From the NCBI GenBank assembly GCA_003024985.2, contig PXIH01S0012003.1: a DNA stretch of 10,133 nt; one strand, given 5' to 3'. The translations under genes and the position numbers were made by a program. Position 1 is the first letter of the stretch, and each line of letters opens with the position of its first letter. Under the pieces are notes generated by a model that saw nothing but the letters and a program-made list of their open reading frames with translations, did no database searches and was not told the DNA's origin. The stretch comes from Euperipatoides rowelli (taxonomy: Eukaryota; Onychophora; Udeonychophora; Euonychophora; Peripatopsidae). Shown piece by piece: positions 1-7,800 of this stretch.

Positions 1-477
1 ATTCAGACTGATAGAAATGTAGCGTTTTTAGACAGTTTAACTTTAATTTTTAATAAATGTGTTTTAAAACAATTAGAGTTGTTGTATAAAATCTTTCTTT
101 CAGGCAGCTATTTTTTTTTTTAATGTATTTGCAATTAGACAGTCGGATTGGTCACAAATGTATGCTTATCGTCTATTTATAGGCTGTTATATGGTTAAAC
201 ATTTTTACTTAACTCTCCCAGAAAAAAAAAAAAAGCTGTTATTCTTCTTTTTAATAAAGTTTATATCTAATATTGTCATGTACAATTATTATAACTTATG
301 TGTATATGAGTAACATATGGTCAAGTAAAGTTAATTATATTATCCTTTTTTTAAGTTACCTTGTTTTCGAATTAACAAAACCACTTTTGAAGTTTAATCT
401 TGATTATTGTATAATTTTCCAAAGAGATGGGAATAATTTTTGTTTGAGGAAGGGATAGTGGGCTTTGCAATTAACCT
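1..477. other. AT-rich non-coding stretch
   Basis: No gene or recognisable repeat was seen here. The stretch has A/T homopolymers near 110-121 and 222-234. The only long open frame (273-458) encodes a low-complexity Ile/Leu/Tyr/Asn-rich peptide of the kind expected by chance in AT-rich DNA, so it is not called. Confidence 0.6.
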
Positions 478-592
478 TGGGGAGAGGGGGGGGGGTAGGT
501 AATCACTTGACCCCTACATTTTGTGGTGTGGCCCCACATATCTTGGGATATTTCCTAATTGGCCCTCCTATTAATTGAGTTTGAGACCCTTG
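478..592 (-). mobile_element. Possible terminus of a hAT-like DNA transposon
   Basis: Read on the minus strand from 592, the sequence begins CAAGGGTCTCAAACTCAATT and continues into GC-rich runs (GGAGGGCC, TGGGGCC). Many hAT-type elements and their non-autonomous derivatives begin CAGGGGTCTCAAACT or similar and run on in this G/C-block style, so the likeness is to an element end. The element would extend leftwards from 592. The 8 bases after it (ctgtttag, 593-600) would be the target duplication, but I found no matching copy with an inverted terminus to the left. The element is therefore truncated or the call is wrong. A 10-G run (486-495) lies inside it. No transposase coding was seen. Confidence 0.4.
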
Positions 593-599
593 CTGTTTA

Positions 600-1100
600 G
601 GCTAACAAAATTAATAAAACAATAAATAACTTACATAGATAGGCTATAAGGCTGCTATACACTTATAGCAGTTGCATAAATATATTAATTCAATTTCAAT
701 CCATAACAAGATGGATTATTGGATTGTATTTAAATAATCAACAAATGCTATGATTATAAATAGTTGAAATCAGTGTAATGTGATACAGTATTCATTTCTG
801 TAAAACAATTTCTATTAGCTGCCATAATATAGTTTGGTGCCGTCCATTGGCATTTTGTTTTAGAATGGTTATAAACCTTTAAAACAAAATATTTTTAATA
901 AAATAGTAAGTTCACTTGTTACTCCTGCATATTTCTTTTCTTAAAAATTAAGAAGCCTAGAACTAAAAAGCTATTGAGATTCCATGAAATATTGCAGAAA
1001 GATAATAGGCCACAACCTTTCAATCGGCTGCTATAGTGTAATATGGGACCACAAAGTTATTTTCTTACAAGAAATTTTGTGACTATAAAAAAATATTTAA
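600..1100. other. AT-rich non-coding stretch
   Basis: I see no gene, RNA or repeat structure that I can support here. It is ordinary AT-rich intergenic or intronic-type sequence leading up to the first SINE. Confidence 0.6.
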
Positions 1101-1384
1101 TGTCCTGACTTGATGATTCAGTCGGTAGCGCTGCTGGCTGCTATCAAGTCGAGATCATATGCTGGGAATATCATAGGTTTGATACCCACAGCTAGCCAGT
1201 TATAGAATGGTTTTTTTTCCGTGGTTTAGAACATCTTGCTAAGTGTTTTACTCAGTACAGCCAGCTCATAAACAACCTATAGTAGCTTAATTAGTAGTTT
1301 AAATTCGTGAATAATTAATGCATTAACATCTCATAAAATAGATTTCTCGTTGAAGGAAATTTATTTAAAAAAAAAAAAAAAAAA
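1101..1384 (+). mobile_element. tRNA-derived SINE, family A, copy 1
   Basis: This is a short non-autonomous retrotransposon of about 284 bp. It has a tRNA-like head from 1101 with a box A-like stretch (gattcagtcggtagcg, about 1114-1129) and a box B-like stretch (aggtttgatacc, about 1174-1185). The body follows, then aaatttattt and 18 A (1367-1384). The reverse complement of 2331-2620 aligns with it along nearly the whole length at roughly 80% by eye, which is the main evidence that it is a dispersed repeat. The box A to box B spacing of about 60 bp is longer than in a simple tRNA and fits a class II (Leu/Ser) tRNA ancestor with a long variable arm. It carries an internal T8 tract (1211-1218). 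A target duplication is only weakly visible (atttaa near 1095 and 1386). It encodes no protein and would have depended on LINE reverse transcriptase in trans. Confidence 0.82.
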
Positions 1385-1691
1385 GATTTAACATTTTCCA
1401 AACAACATTATCAGATTGATAAAACCAGAAAGCTGAATATATTCATAAAGAAAAAAATATATTTGTAATTGCCAAGCTATTGTAAATGTTTCTGACAAAT
1501 AAATAAAACTTATTAAAAACGTCTATTAAGGTGAGCATTAAAAATTGATGGCTAATAAAATTTTGTAGACTATAATTAGTATTAGATAGCTATCAGTATT
1601 GCTAACACATAATGTTGCTTAAAAGAAATATCTTGATGATTCGTCATTGGATGCTATAAGTACTTACGGCAATATTGCCAATTTATGTGTA

Positions 1692-1757
1692 AAAACACTA
1701 GGTTAGTAGAGCAGCGTCTTTAGGAGTTGTAAAACACACCTGTTTAGATCATGACCT
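1692..1757 (+). repeat. Degenerate tRNA-like fragment (possible SINE head)
   Basis: The sequence taggttagtagagcagcg (about 1699-1716) resembles a box A, and ctgtttagatcatgacc (1740-1756) a weak box B, spaced as in a tRNA. No body or poly(A) end could be matched to the better SINEs in this window, and no proper acceptor stem was seen. It may be an old SINE fragment of a different family or chance likeness. A functional tRNA gene is unlikely. Confidence 0.3.
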
Positions 1758-1824
1758 TGTCTGTTTCATCTTTCAAATCAATACAATTTTTATCGCTCCT
1801 TTCTACTTTATATTATTGGAAATC

Positions 1825-1910
<86 letters not shown>

Positions 1911-1930
1911 AATAATAATAATAATAATAA
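1825..1930 (+). repeat. (AAT)n microsatellite
   Basis: An almost perfect trinucleotide array of about 35 units runs through this interval, with one interruption (a C at 1910). It contains no coding sequence. Replication slippage is the usual origin, and the length suggests it is polymorphic between individuals. Confidence 0.97.
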
Positions 1931-1970
1931 CAAAATATTTACAACAAAATATTTACAACAAAATATTTAA
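1929..1970 (+). repeat. 14-bp tandem repeat, three units
   Basis: The unit aacaaaatatttac occurs at 1929-1942 and again at 1943-1956. A third copy at 1957-1970 differs at the last base, and a further aac follows. It abuts the (AAT)n tract directly, so the two arrays may have arisen together by slippage. Confidence 0.93.
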
Positions 1971-1971
1971 A

Positions 1972-2315
1972 ACATAATAATAATGATTTCAGTTATTCTA
2001 ATTTGCAAAATGACAAAGGATCCAAAAACATAATTTGAAAATACCAAACCATATAATTTTTCACACGAAAAAACAACAGCAAAAAACAACATAAAGCAAG
2101 GTCTGGATAGCCCTCTAAAAAAGAAAAAATATATATATCCTTATCTGTTGGAAATAGTTTGAGCAATCATAGCTTATTATTTTCTTAAGGCTATAAAATA
2201 TGGATAAGATAAAAATAAATGTTTAAGATTCTTATTCTTATCACAAAATATTAACAAATTGACATGATTTTTTTTTTTTTACATCAGCTAATCGTTGTCT
2301 TGTAAAAAATGCATC
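1972..2315. other. A-rich non-coding stretch
   Basis: I see no gene or recognisable element here, only low-complexity A/T-rich sequence between the tandem repeats and the second SINE. Confidence 0.6.
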
Positions 2316-2330
2316 ATGTAAAAATTTTAT
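2316..2330 (+). repeat. Candidate target-site duplication, left copy
   Basis: atgtaaaaattttat here and atgtaacattttat at 2621-2634 flank the SINE at 2331-2620. They match along 14-15 bp with one mismatch and one indel, as expected of an aged duplication made at LINE-mediated insertion. Confidence 0.6.
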
Positions 2331-2620
2331 TTTTTATTTTTTAAAAAATAAATTTACTGTTATGAACGAGGAATTTATTTTTATGATTTGTTAATACATT
2401 AATTATTCAGGAATTTAAATTACAAAGTAGAATACTACAGGTTCTTAAAGAGTCGACGGCGTACTGAGTAAAAAACCCTTGGCAAGATGTTCTAAGCAGG
2501 GGGGGGGGGGGCATTCCATAACCGGCTCAGCTGAGAATCGAACCTGTGGTATTCCCAGAATAATGACCTCAACTTGATAACAACCAGCATCACTACTGAC
2601 TGAACCACCAAGTCAGGACA
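2331..2620 (-). mobile_element. tRNA-derived SINE, family A, copy 2
   Basis: Read on the minus strand from 2620, the element starts tgtcctgacttggtggttca, as copy 1 does at 1101. It has a box A-like stretch (ggttcagtcagtag) and a clear box B (aggttcgattc). It then follows copy 1 through gttatggaatg, tagaacatcttgc, actcagta and gaataattaatg, down to ctcgtt and an A-rich end. Where copy 1 has T8, this copy has a run of C on the minus strand, seen as G13 at 2499-2511. It is bounded by the candidate target duplications 2316-2330 and 2621-2634, which fix both ends well. Together with copy 1 it forms an inverted pair about 950 bp apart. Confidence 0.85.
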
Positions 2621-2634
2621 ATGTAACATTTTAT
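2621..2634 (+). repeat. Candidate target-site duplication, right copy
   Basis: atgtaacattttat is the partner of 2316-2330 on the other side of the minus-strand SINE. Its position immediately outside the tRNA-like 5' end of the SINE supports that boundary. Confidence 0.6.
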
Positions 2635-2886
2635 ACATCAAATTTTTGAAATTCTAATTAAACCATTATAAAATCTTAATAATAATTTTATATTTCATGG
2701 CAAACAAGGATTTTTTTTATAGTTTGTTGACTGCATGAATATTAATGTATCACTACACTCAAGAACTACTGAAATACAACTTCTTAGAGGCATGATGACA
2801 CTTCACAGAGAATTTCTAAAATATTATAACAATAGGAATTTTATTCTCTAAACAGGATGCCATATTGAAAAAAGATATTACTAAAC
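2635..2886. other. Non-coding stretch
   Basis: No gene or repeat was recognised. It separates the second SINE from the unassigned minus-strand open stretch. Confidence 0.55.
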
Positions 2887-3111
2887 TCAAATAGTATATA
2901 TCGAATTGTGTACTATCGTCTTATAATTCTGGTTTTTGCCTCTATTTCTATTCATTCTTTTTATTTTTATACCTTCTTGTTGCTGTGAATTATCTATATA
3001 TTCTTCCTCCACATTGTCAGCTTGAAAATTATCAAGTCTGCTTTCATTAACTTCATCACAAGTATCTGGATTCGTTGCATTCTTCTTGCCTTTGGGTTTC
3101 TTGTAAGTTGT
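2887..3111 (-). other. Unassigned protein-like open stretch, 74 codons
   Basis: The minus strand is open from 3111 down to a TGA at 2887-2889, bounded upstream by a TAA (3112-3114), and has no ATG near its start. The translation is hydrophilic and charged. It begins with a Lys-rich patch (YKKPKGKKN), then a Glu/Asp-rich middle (ADNVEEEYIDNSQQQEG), then a basic Arg/Asn/Lys patch (KIKRMNRNRGKNQNYK). This composition is unlike the Ile/Leu/Phe-rich peptides that chance frames give in this DNA. It could be the eroded C-terminal tail of an antisense LINE ORF1, since the tails of the two plus-strand LINE copies look similar in kind, or the last exon of a host gene. I cannot assign a function. The hydrophobic plus-strand frame at 3022-3204 is its shadow. 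Confidence 0.35.
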
Positions 3112-3351
3112 TTACAATTGTATTATTTATTTTTTGATTTAATAATTGCTATTTTAGATAACTCTCTTAAGTTTTTTTTCCGCCAGGTGATGGTTTATCA
3201 GTAATGTTTCCAATTATCAAAGCTAAAGAAAATTTCCACATTTGGCTTTTTTTTCTCCATCTACTTTAAGGAAACTCTTTATTGAAATTTTATTCTTCCA
3301 TCTCAAGTATTGAGGTAGGTGTGCCCCTGGTGCATTTTTTGAAGAAAGAAA

Positions 3352-3513
3352 ATGGGGAATGATAGTATGCCTACTGATAACATGGAAAACGTCTTTAAAA
3401 ATTCTAAAATTAATACAGAGGAAATCAAATTAAAAAACGCATTATTGGTCTTCACAATATCAATTTATGATGGGACTGAATATTGTGATCTTTACTTCCA
3501 TAGCAAGTTATAA
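3352..3513 (+). CDS. Short open frame, 53 aa, possibly a LINE ORF1 start
   Basis: An ATG in good context (A at -3, G at +4) opens a 53-residue frame ending at TAA 3511-3513. The N-terminal half is polar (MGNDSMPTDNMENVFKNSKI), followed by a Lys/Glu stretch (NTEEIKLKN) and a mixed hydrophobic part (LLVFTISIYDGTEYCDLYF). The composition looks like real protein. It lies about 430 bp upstream of the first LINE ORF1 fragment, on the same strand, so it may be the N-terminus of that ORF1 separated by later insertion or decay. A host exon is the alternative. I recognise no domain. Confidence 0.3.
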   Translation: MGNDSMPTDNMENVFKNSKINTEEIKLKNALLVFTISIYDGTEYCDLYFHSKL

Positions 3514-3943
3514 AATTTCCTCTATTATTATCCAAATTATTTTAAAGCAACTGATAGATCTTAATTTGATTAACAATATAGAGGCTATATAATAATTATC
3601 TAATCCCTCATTTTACTATATAGGGTTCCCCCATCCCCCCAAGAATTGGCTCTAATTTAGATTGCATCAAGTCAAATCTCAGGAAATATTATTTATTATT
3701 AATCTCAAAAAAAGCCAAAACAGATTTATCTAAGATAGTAATTGATAAAACTCCAACAAGAGCAACTCAACCCCCCCCCCCCCCTCATCCTTTTTAGGAG
3801 TAGTGTGGGAAAATTAAAACATTTTCACAAAGTAGTATAAAACAACCATATGAAATGGACTTGTGTAACATGTCAAACAGTTATTTTGTTCAGAATGAAA
3901 ACTGGAGTTACTTTTAGCGATATACATTATTTTATAAAAATAA
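3514..3943. other. AT-rich stretch with a C14 tract
   Basis: No coding or element structure was recognised. It contains short C runs near 3630-3640 and a C14 homopolymer at 3771-3784. Confidence 0.55.
3771..3784 (+). repeat. C14 homopolymer
   Basis: A run of fourteen C in an otherwise AT-rich region. It is one of four C/G runs of 10 bp or more in the window (486-495, 2499-2511, 3771-3784, 8256-8274). Confidence 0.95.
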
Positions 3944-4235
3944 AACATTAAAGATATTAATATTATTATAACTAAGACAAAAATTAATGTTGATTTTCAA
4001 TTACCTGTATATTTCATTATTCAAAGATTGCCTGTTAGATATAAGAAATATTTTTGTGTTACCCTTTTTGGTGTTTGGAAGGTCAGATGTAAACTTGCAT
4101 TTGATAATAAGGTAGTTAATCAGGTCTTCAATTTTGTATAATACAATATTACAGGTTTATAACAATGATTTATTTGCTTTTAATTCTATTGTTTTTGAAA
4201 AAATATGGGTAGACGAATCTAAATTGTGTTATTGA
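3944..4235 (+). pseudogene. LINE copy 1 ORF1, N-terminal domain remnant
   Basis: An open frame without ATG (3944-4141, stop at 4139-4141) contains FIIQRLPVRYKKYFCVTLFG and later FDNKVVNQVFNF. A shifted frame (4131-4235) then continues with LQVYNNDLFAFNSIVF and ends at TGA 4233-4235. The pattern IQR-P-(X)n-Y-VTL resembles the start of LINE ORF1 proteins. It also parallels copy 2, which has IIQK followed by SDHKVLLEQ in the same relative place, sharing IIQ and D-x-K-V. The assignment to ORF1 is inferred from this likeness and from position upstream of the knuckles. One frameshift near 4135 and the terminal stop show that it is broken. Confidence 0.5.
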
Positions 4236-4613
4236 GTAATACACTATTAGCTTACATATAGAAATGTTTCGATTTTTGTATTTTGGGCCATTAGAGCCTT
4301 AAGTTTGTTTTTGCTTGGATTGTTTTAGATGGCTAAAAAGTATCCTGTTCAAGTAAAGCAACACTTCTCTAAAAGTACTTCTAGGGTTAATTTTGTTATG
4401 TTGCACATTTTATGTTTTTTTTTTTTTTTATGATATACTGGTTTCCTTTTCTTTGGTTGAATAAATAATTTTGAAGATGCTAAGCCATCAGAAGTAGAAT
4501 GTAATATAATAATTGTAAGTATGAGTTGGTTTTTTTTTTAATAAAATTATAAAAAAAAAAAAAAACATTGAATAGTTTATCTCCATATATCCACTCGGTC
4601 TCTTATCTTTTTC
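4236..4613 (+). other. Interrupted part of LINE copy 1 ORF1
   Basis: This segment separates the ORF1 N-terminal piece from the zinc knuckles and carries a T tract (4415-4429) and an A15 tract (4551-4565). A 34-codon frame at 4329-4433 starts MAKKYPVQVKQHFSKSTSRV and looks protein-like. It could be the eroded middle of ORF1. GTAAGT at 4515-4520 and a pyrimidine-rich stretch ending in AG at 4614-4615 bracket about 100 bp in intron-like fashion. Nothing here is certain. Confidence 0.35.
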
Positions 4614-5324
4614 AGGTGTGAAAGCACAGATTATCTAATTACCAACTGTCCAGTAAAATTTTGTGCAACGTGCCATGCCCTTAAACCATGGCAACATACT
4701 TGTAAGCTTACCTATGCATCAAAAATTGGAGCAAAGAATAGAGATTGGGCTTGAATACTGCCAAAACTACAAGAGGATGCAAACCTGGTCAAATTTGCAA
4801 TGAGTCTACAACAGGATAATCATGAAATCTCTCAACTAGTTCTTACAATTCCCTCAGATCAAATGAGGCTACCCTCATCAATTCAGGGTCCTCAATATTA
4901 TTTGATGGATAAAAAAATATTAATGAAGATTTTGTGGCAACTCATCCAAAGAACTCAGAAAGTTTTGTTGTTTCACATGGAGCTACACAGCTTTCTAAAG
5001 AGGATTAACAGGAAAGCAGCTTACAAAGGAAAGAGTGATTTACAGAAGTTGCCTACCTGTAAAACATGACACTCAAAAACAAGCAAATAAATCAGCTACT
5101 AAAACTCCAAATACAATAAATAGAAAAAAATCTTGTCATGATAATCAATTAGGGGATAAAAAATATATTACTTAAGAAGTAATACAATGGATACCCCGAA
5201 TGCATTCAGTCAAAAAGCAGATCCTGGTTCTCGCTTTACAGAAAATGGCATGGAAGTGCTGGAAACTGACTTTCATCATACCTCTGTTCCTCAAGATGAG
5301 GGTCCCTCATTAGAAAAAAATTGA
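4614..5324 (+). pseudogene. LINE copy 1 ORF1, zinc knuckles and charged C-terminal tail
   Basis: ORF1 proteins of this type bind element RNA as a ribonucleoprotein. From 4614 the frame reads RCESTDYLITNC and then FCATCHALKPWQHTC. Comparison with copy 2 (CLKCKAIGHKSVEC, then FCRKCKQFVEGEHLSC) shows the same two knuckles. In the first knuckle here, the expected first Cys is Phe and the His is Tyr, so zinc binding would be lost. A TGA stops the frame at 4752-4754. The tail continues in the same frame to 5069. A second tail piece in another frame (NTQ-like DTQKQANKSATKT, then HDNQLGDKKYIT, stop at 5173-5175) resembles the end of copy 2 ORF1 (NTQNPVIKRS, then HDELNVNN and KKVKLT). A last polar piece starts MDTPNAFSQKADPG at 5187 and stops at 5322-5324. 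Several frameshifts make it a pseudogene. Confidence 0.7.
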
Positions 5325-5354
5325 GTTACCCAATAAAACACGTTGATTTTTAAC

Positions 5355-5930
5355 ATGGCACATCTTCTCTCACATCAAATTAATTTACTCTCTCTTAACA
5401 TGCAAATGATTAATAATATTCATAAACGTATAATCTCTATAATTATCTTTTTCATAAAGAAGTAAACATTGGACTATTGCAAGAGATGAAGCTATCCCTA
5501 CACCTTAAATTTTATCTTTTTATTATCATCTTCCAAGATTTTATGTTTGAATTCCCATTTAATTATTTTGAAAATTATCATGTTACAACAACCTTTTTTG
5601 TTAATTAACTTGTATGGTCATAAATCTCTGGAAATTTACAATATGTTATTTTTAAAAATCATGGAATTTATCAAAAGGATCATTGTATGTCAAATTATTT
5701 TAAATGGGGATTTTAATATCCCTCTTTCAATACATCCAACTGAGGAAGATTGCTGCGAAATGAATTAAACTAATCGACATTGCAGAGTTGCTGGGAAAGA
5801 ATGATTACCATTCAAGCACTATACTAATACTGGAGGGGCAAGAATGTTAATTTAATCAACTCTTTTGTATGCTTCTCAGATCACTTAGCCCTACATATTG
5901 TATTAGAATTAGATGCACTTGGGGATTCAT
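5355..5930 (+). pseudogene. LINE copy 1 ORF2, endonuclease domain remnant
   Basis: ORF2 appears to begin with MAHLLSHQINLLSLNMQ at 5355, matching the LxxLSxN strand that opens apurinic-type (EEP) endonucleases of LINEs. The frame then shifts near 5455 into KEVNIGLLQEMK, whose LQE (the E at 5483-5485) is the metal-binding glutamate motif. At 5547-5768 the frame gives LINLYGHKSLEIYNMLF and NGDFNIPL (GDFN at 5706-5717), both typical of the family. YTNTGGARM and then SDHLALHI (SDH at 5876-5884) follow, the last being the catalytic Asp-His motif. In an active element this domain nicks the target DNA to prime reverse transcription. At least three frame changes and in-frame stops separate these motifs, although the catalytic residues themselves are mostly still visible. 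Confidence 0.82.
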
Positions 5931-6572
5931 ATTTACTTATAGGTTGAAAGAGATTAAATTTTTAATCATTCACCCGGCATTACCCTTTGCAATATATTTA
6001 TATAATGAAATTTATATTATTACTGCATAATTATTGTTTGAATCTAGTAATATTCATGAAGATTGGATGAAGGGAAATAAACTTATAAACTCCTTGTTAA
6101 TGCCCATATAATAAAGACTTCACACAAGAAAATAAAAGACAAATTAATTTTTTTTCAAAAAGGCATTGAATCACTAGATTCATTTAAACTGGGAAATCCT
6201 GTGCTAGCATTTAATTGGAAAAAACAACTAAATGATTATATACAAAATTATTATAAACTTATCTAGTGTCAAAGATTCAGACACCTAATTTTGAACAAAC
6301 AAGATTTATCAAGTTTGGTAAAGACTAGGATATGGTTTAAAACCAAGAAAGACAAAAGAGTAAAGCTATTAGAACGGATGTAGATTATCTAGAACACCAA
6401 GAACTGGTAAAATACCTAACAAACTTTTTCTCAAGCCATTTTTGAGTTCAGGAGATCTATAGTATTCAGTTCCATCTTCAAGTTGGGGTGTAAACTCTTC
6501 TGGGCTCTCAGCTAGTTCAAACTGATCCTTTTACACAACAAGAAATTAAGAAGCAAATTTAAAAAAATAATT
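5931..6572 (+). pseudogene. LINE copy 1 ORF2, linker between endonuclease and RT
   Basis: Patches of the usual linker survive in shifting frames. One runs to a TAG at 6264-6266 and reads KGIESLDSFKLGNPVLAF then NWKKQLNDYIQNYYKL. A second gives DLSSLVKTRIWFKTKKDKR. A third gives DYLEHQELVKYLTNFFSSHF at about 6380-6440, resembling the helix just before the RT fingers. No catalytic residues are expected here. The position between SDHLAL and GPDG supports the assignment more than the sequence does. Confidence 0.6.
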
Positions 6573-7330
6573 AAGCACTCACTCCTTGGCCCTGATGGTC
6601 TCACATCGAAAATTATTAAGAAATTTAAGCATATATTTCTACCAATATTTATTAGACTTTTTTCAGCTAGGTCTAATTCCTCAATGTATAAACAACTGAA
6701 AATACAATATTATTTTAACTTTTTTTAGTGAATTGGATCACCAGAATTATCAGCAAAATTATTTTCTTATAGTCCCTAACATTGATCAGATTAGACCAAT
6801 AAATATTAAAAATATGGATGCACAATTATTTGCAGCTACTTTAAATAATACAATTTATTCTATTTTGGATAAGATTATAAGTCCATATCAATTTGGAAAT
6901 AAGAACCAATCAATTCACACCAATTATGCTTCTAAAAGAACTTTGCCAAAGTTTTAAGAATAAAGGAAGATAGCCACCCTTAGCCCTATTTATTGACATA
7001 GCCCACACCTTTAATTCTATAAACATTGCATTTTTAATCAATATCCTGAAAAAATAAATAAAAGACATTTATATTACTTCGAAAGAAGCATGTATTAAGT
7101 CACAGATTGTGCTTGACAAATCATTCTTTATATCAAAAGGTCTCACTCAGGGTTCCCTCTGTGTGTGGCCCTCTTTGAACTATAACATATATCAATCAAC
7201 TGTTAATAGACCTAAATGAAAACCTCCAAGGTTTATGAAAACACATCTGGGTCTACCTTATCCGTTTATAGGGATCGATGTGACAAACATTGTTCAAAAT
7301 AATATCCTGAATAAATTCAAGCAAATCTAT
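6573..7330 (+). pseudogene. LINE copy 1 ORF2, reverse transcriptase domain remnant
   Basis: The RT blocks are in order. KHSLLGPDGLTSKIIKKF (GPDG at 6588-6599) is followed by a stop at 6726-6728. In a new frame comes DQIRPINIKNMDAQLFAATL (RPINIKNMD at 6793-6819), then IISPYQFGNKNQSIHTN. In a third frame comes LFIDIAHTFNSINIAF, where the first catalytic Asp is kept (6995-6997) but the AFD of the family reads TFN. SKGLTQGSLCVWPSL (7133-7177) matches the G-RQG-PLSP block, and YINQLLIDLNENLQGL follows in a shifted frame. The YADD box is not intact: the best candidate is YRDR at 7267-7278, in the expected place, with the second Asp lost. INSSKSMIV, matching the N-x-x-KS block, appears after it. The enzyme cannot be active. 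Confidence 0.87.
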
Positions 7331-7332
7331 GA

Positions 7333-7513
7333 TAGTTCACATAACACTTAATTATCAACCATCTTGGTTAATTCTTTATGTGTCCCAAAGTTACTGTATT
7401 ATATCCCACACTTCACATTTATCAATAAATGGATTGAAAAAAATATATCCATAGCAACCAAGATTATTAGGAATGGAAGGATTGTTCTCATTGGAAAAAG
7501 AAGACTATACATT
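7333..7513 (+). pseudogene. LINE copy 1 ORF2, thumb region, part before the SINE insertions
   Basis: The frame reads VNSLCVPKLLYYIPHF, then KWIEKNISIATKIIRNGRI and VLIGKRRLYIAL. This corresponds to the LINE thumb pattern (P-K-hhY, then hW-N-G/R-I, then an L shortly before GGL). The expected next block, K-N-GGLSIID, is found only at 8132, about 610 bp further on. The coding sequence was therefore interrupted here by later insertions. Confidence 0.72.
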
Positions 7514-7737
7514 GCCCTGCAGGGCTGGTCAAGTCAGTAAGACGGCCGACTAGGCCAAATCAGTGATCCTGAGGTCACCAGTTCAAATTCCGGGGAAACA
7601 CCTTTTCCCAGAATTTTTCCAAAACATGTACAAGAGTGACTTTTATGTTTTTTCTATTGGAATGTTTATGTTTATTGATTGTGGATTTGTAACAAAAAAA
7701 TATTTTTTTTAATTTATTTAAAAAAAAAAAAAAAAAA
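7514..7737 (+). mobile_element. tRNA-derived SINE, family B
   Basis: A tRNA-like head starts near 7514 with box A-like ctggtcaagtcagtaaga (about 7524-7541) and box B-like agttcaaattccgg (7580-7593). A body without similarity to family A follows, and the element ends aatttattt plus a long A run (to about 7737). The segment gaaaaagaagac before the head (7494-7505) and gaaaaagagaagag after the tail (7747-7760) may be a diverged target duplication. It sits inside the LINE thumb coding region, so it inserted after the LINE. A functional tRNA gene is unlikely because of the spacing, the mismatches and the long appended body with A tail. Confidence 0.78.
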
Positions 7738-7800
7738 TCTCCCCTCGAAAAAGAGAAGAGTTGTATTCTTGTGTTAATAATAATTAGAGAATATGCAGAA

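Noticed and set aside
273-458. 61-codon plus-strand open frame
   Set aside because: Low-complexity Ile/Tyr/Leu/Phe-rich product typical of chance frames in AT-rich DNA, with no motif or context.
1825-1970. CRISPR-like or satellite array
   Set aside because: The units are contiguous simple repeats with no spacers, so these are slippage arrays.
3022-3204. 60-codon plus-strand open frame with a hydrophobic, membrane-like product
   Set aside because: Largely antisense to the charged minus-strand frame 2887-3111. Reverse complements of Lys/Glu/Asn codons give Phe/Leu/Ile, so the apparent membrane protein is a shadow.
7514-7600. Functional tRNA gene on the plus strand
   Set aside because: Box A and box B are present, but the spacing is too long for a simple tRNA, no convincing acceptor stem pairs, and a SINE body with an A tail follows.
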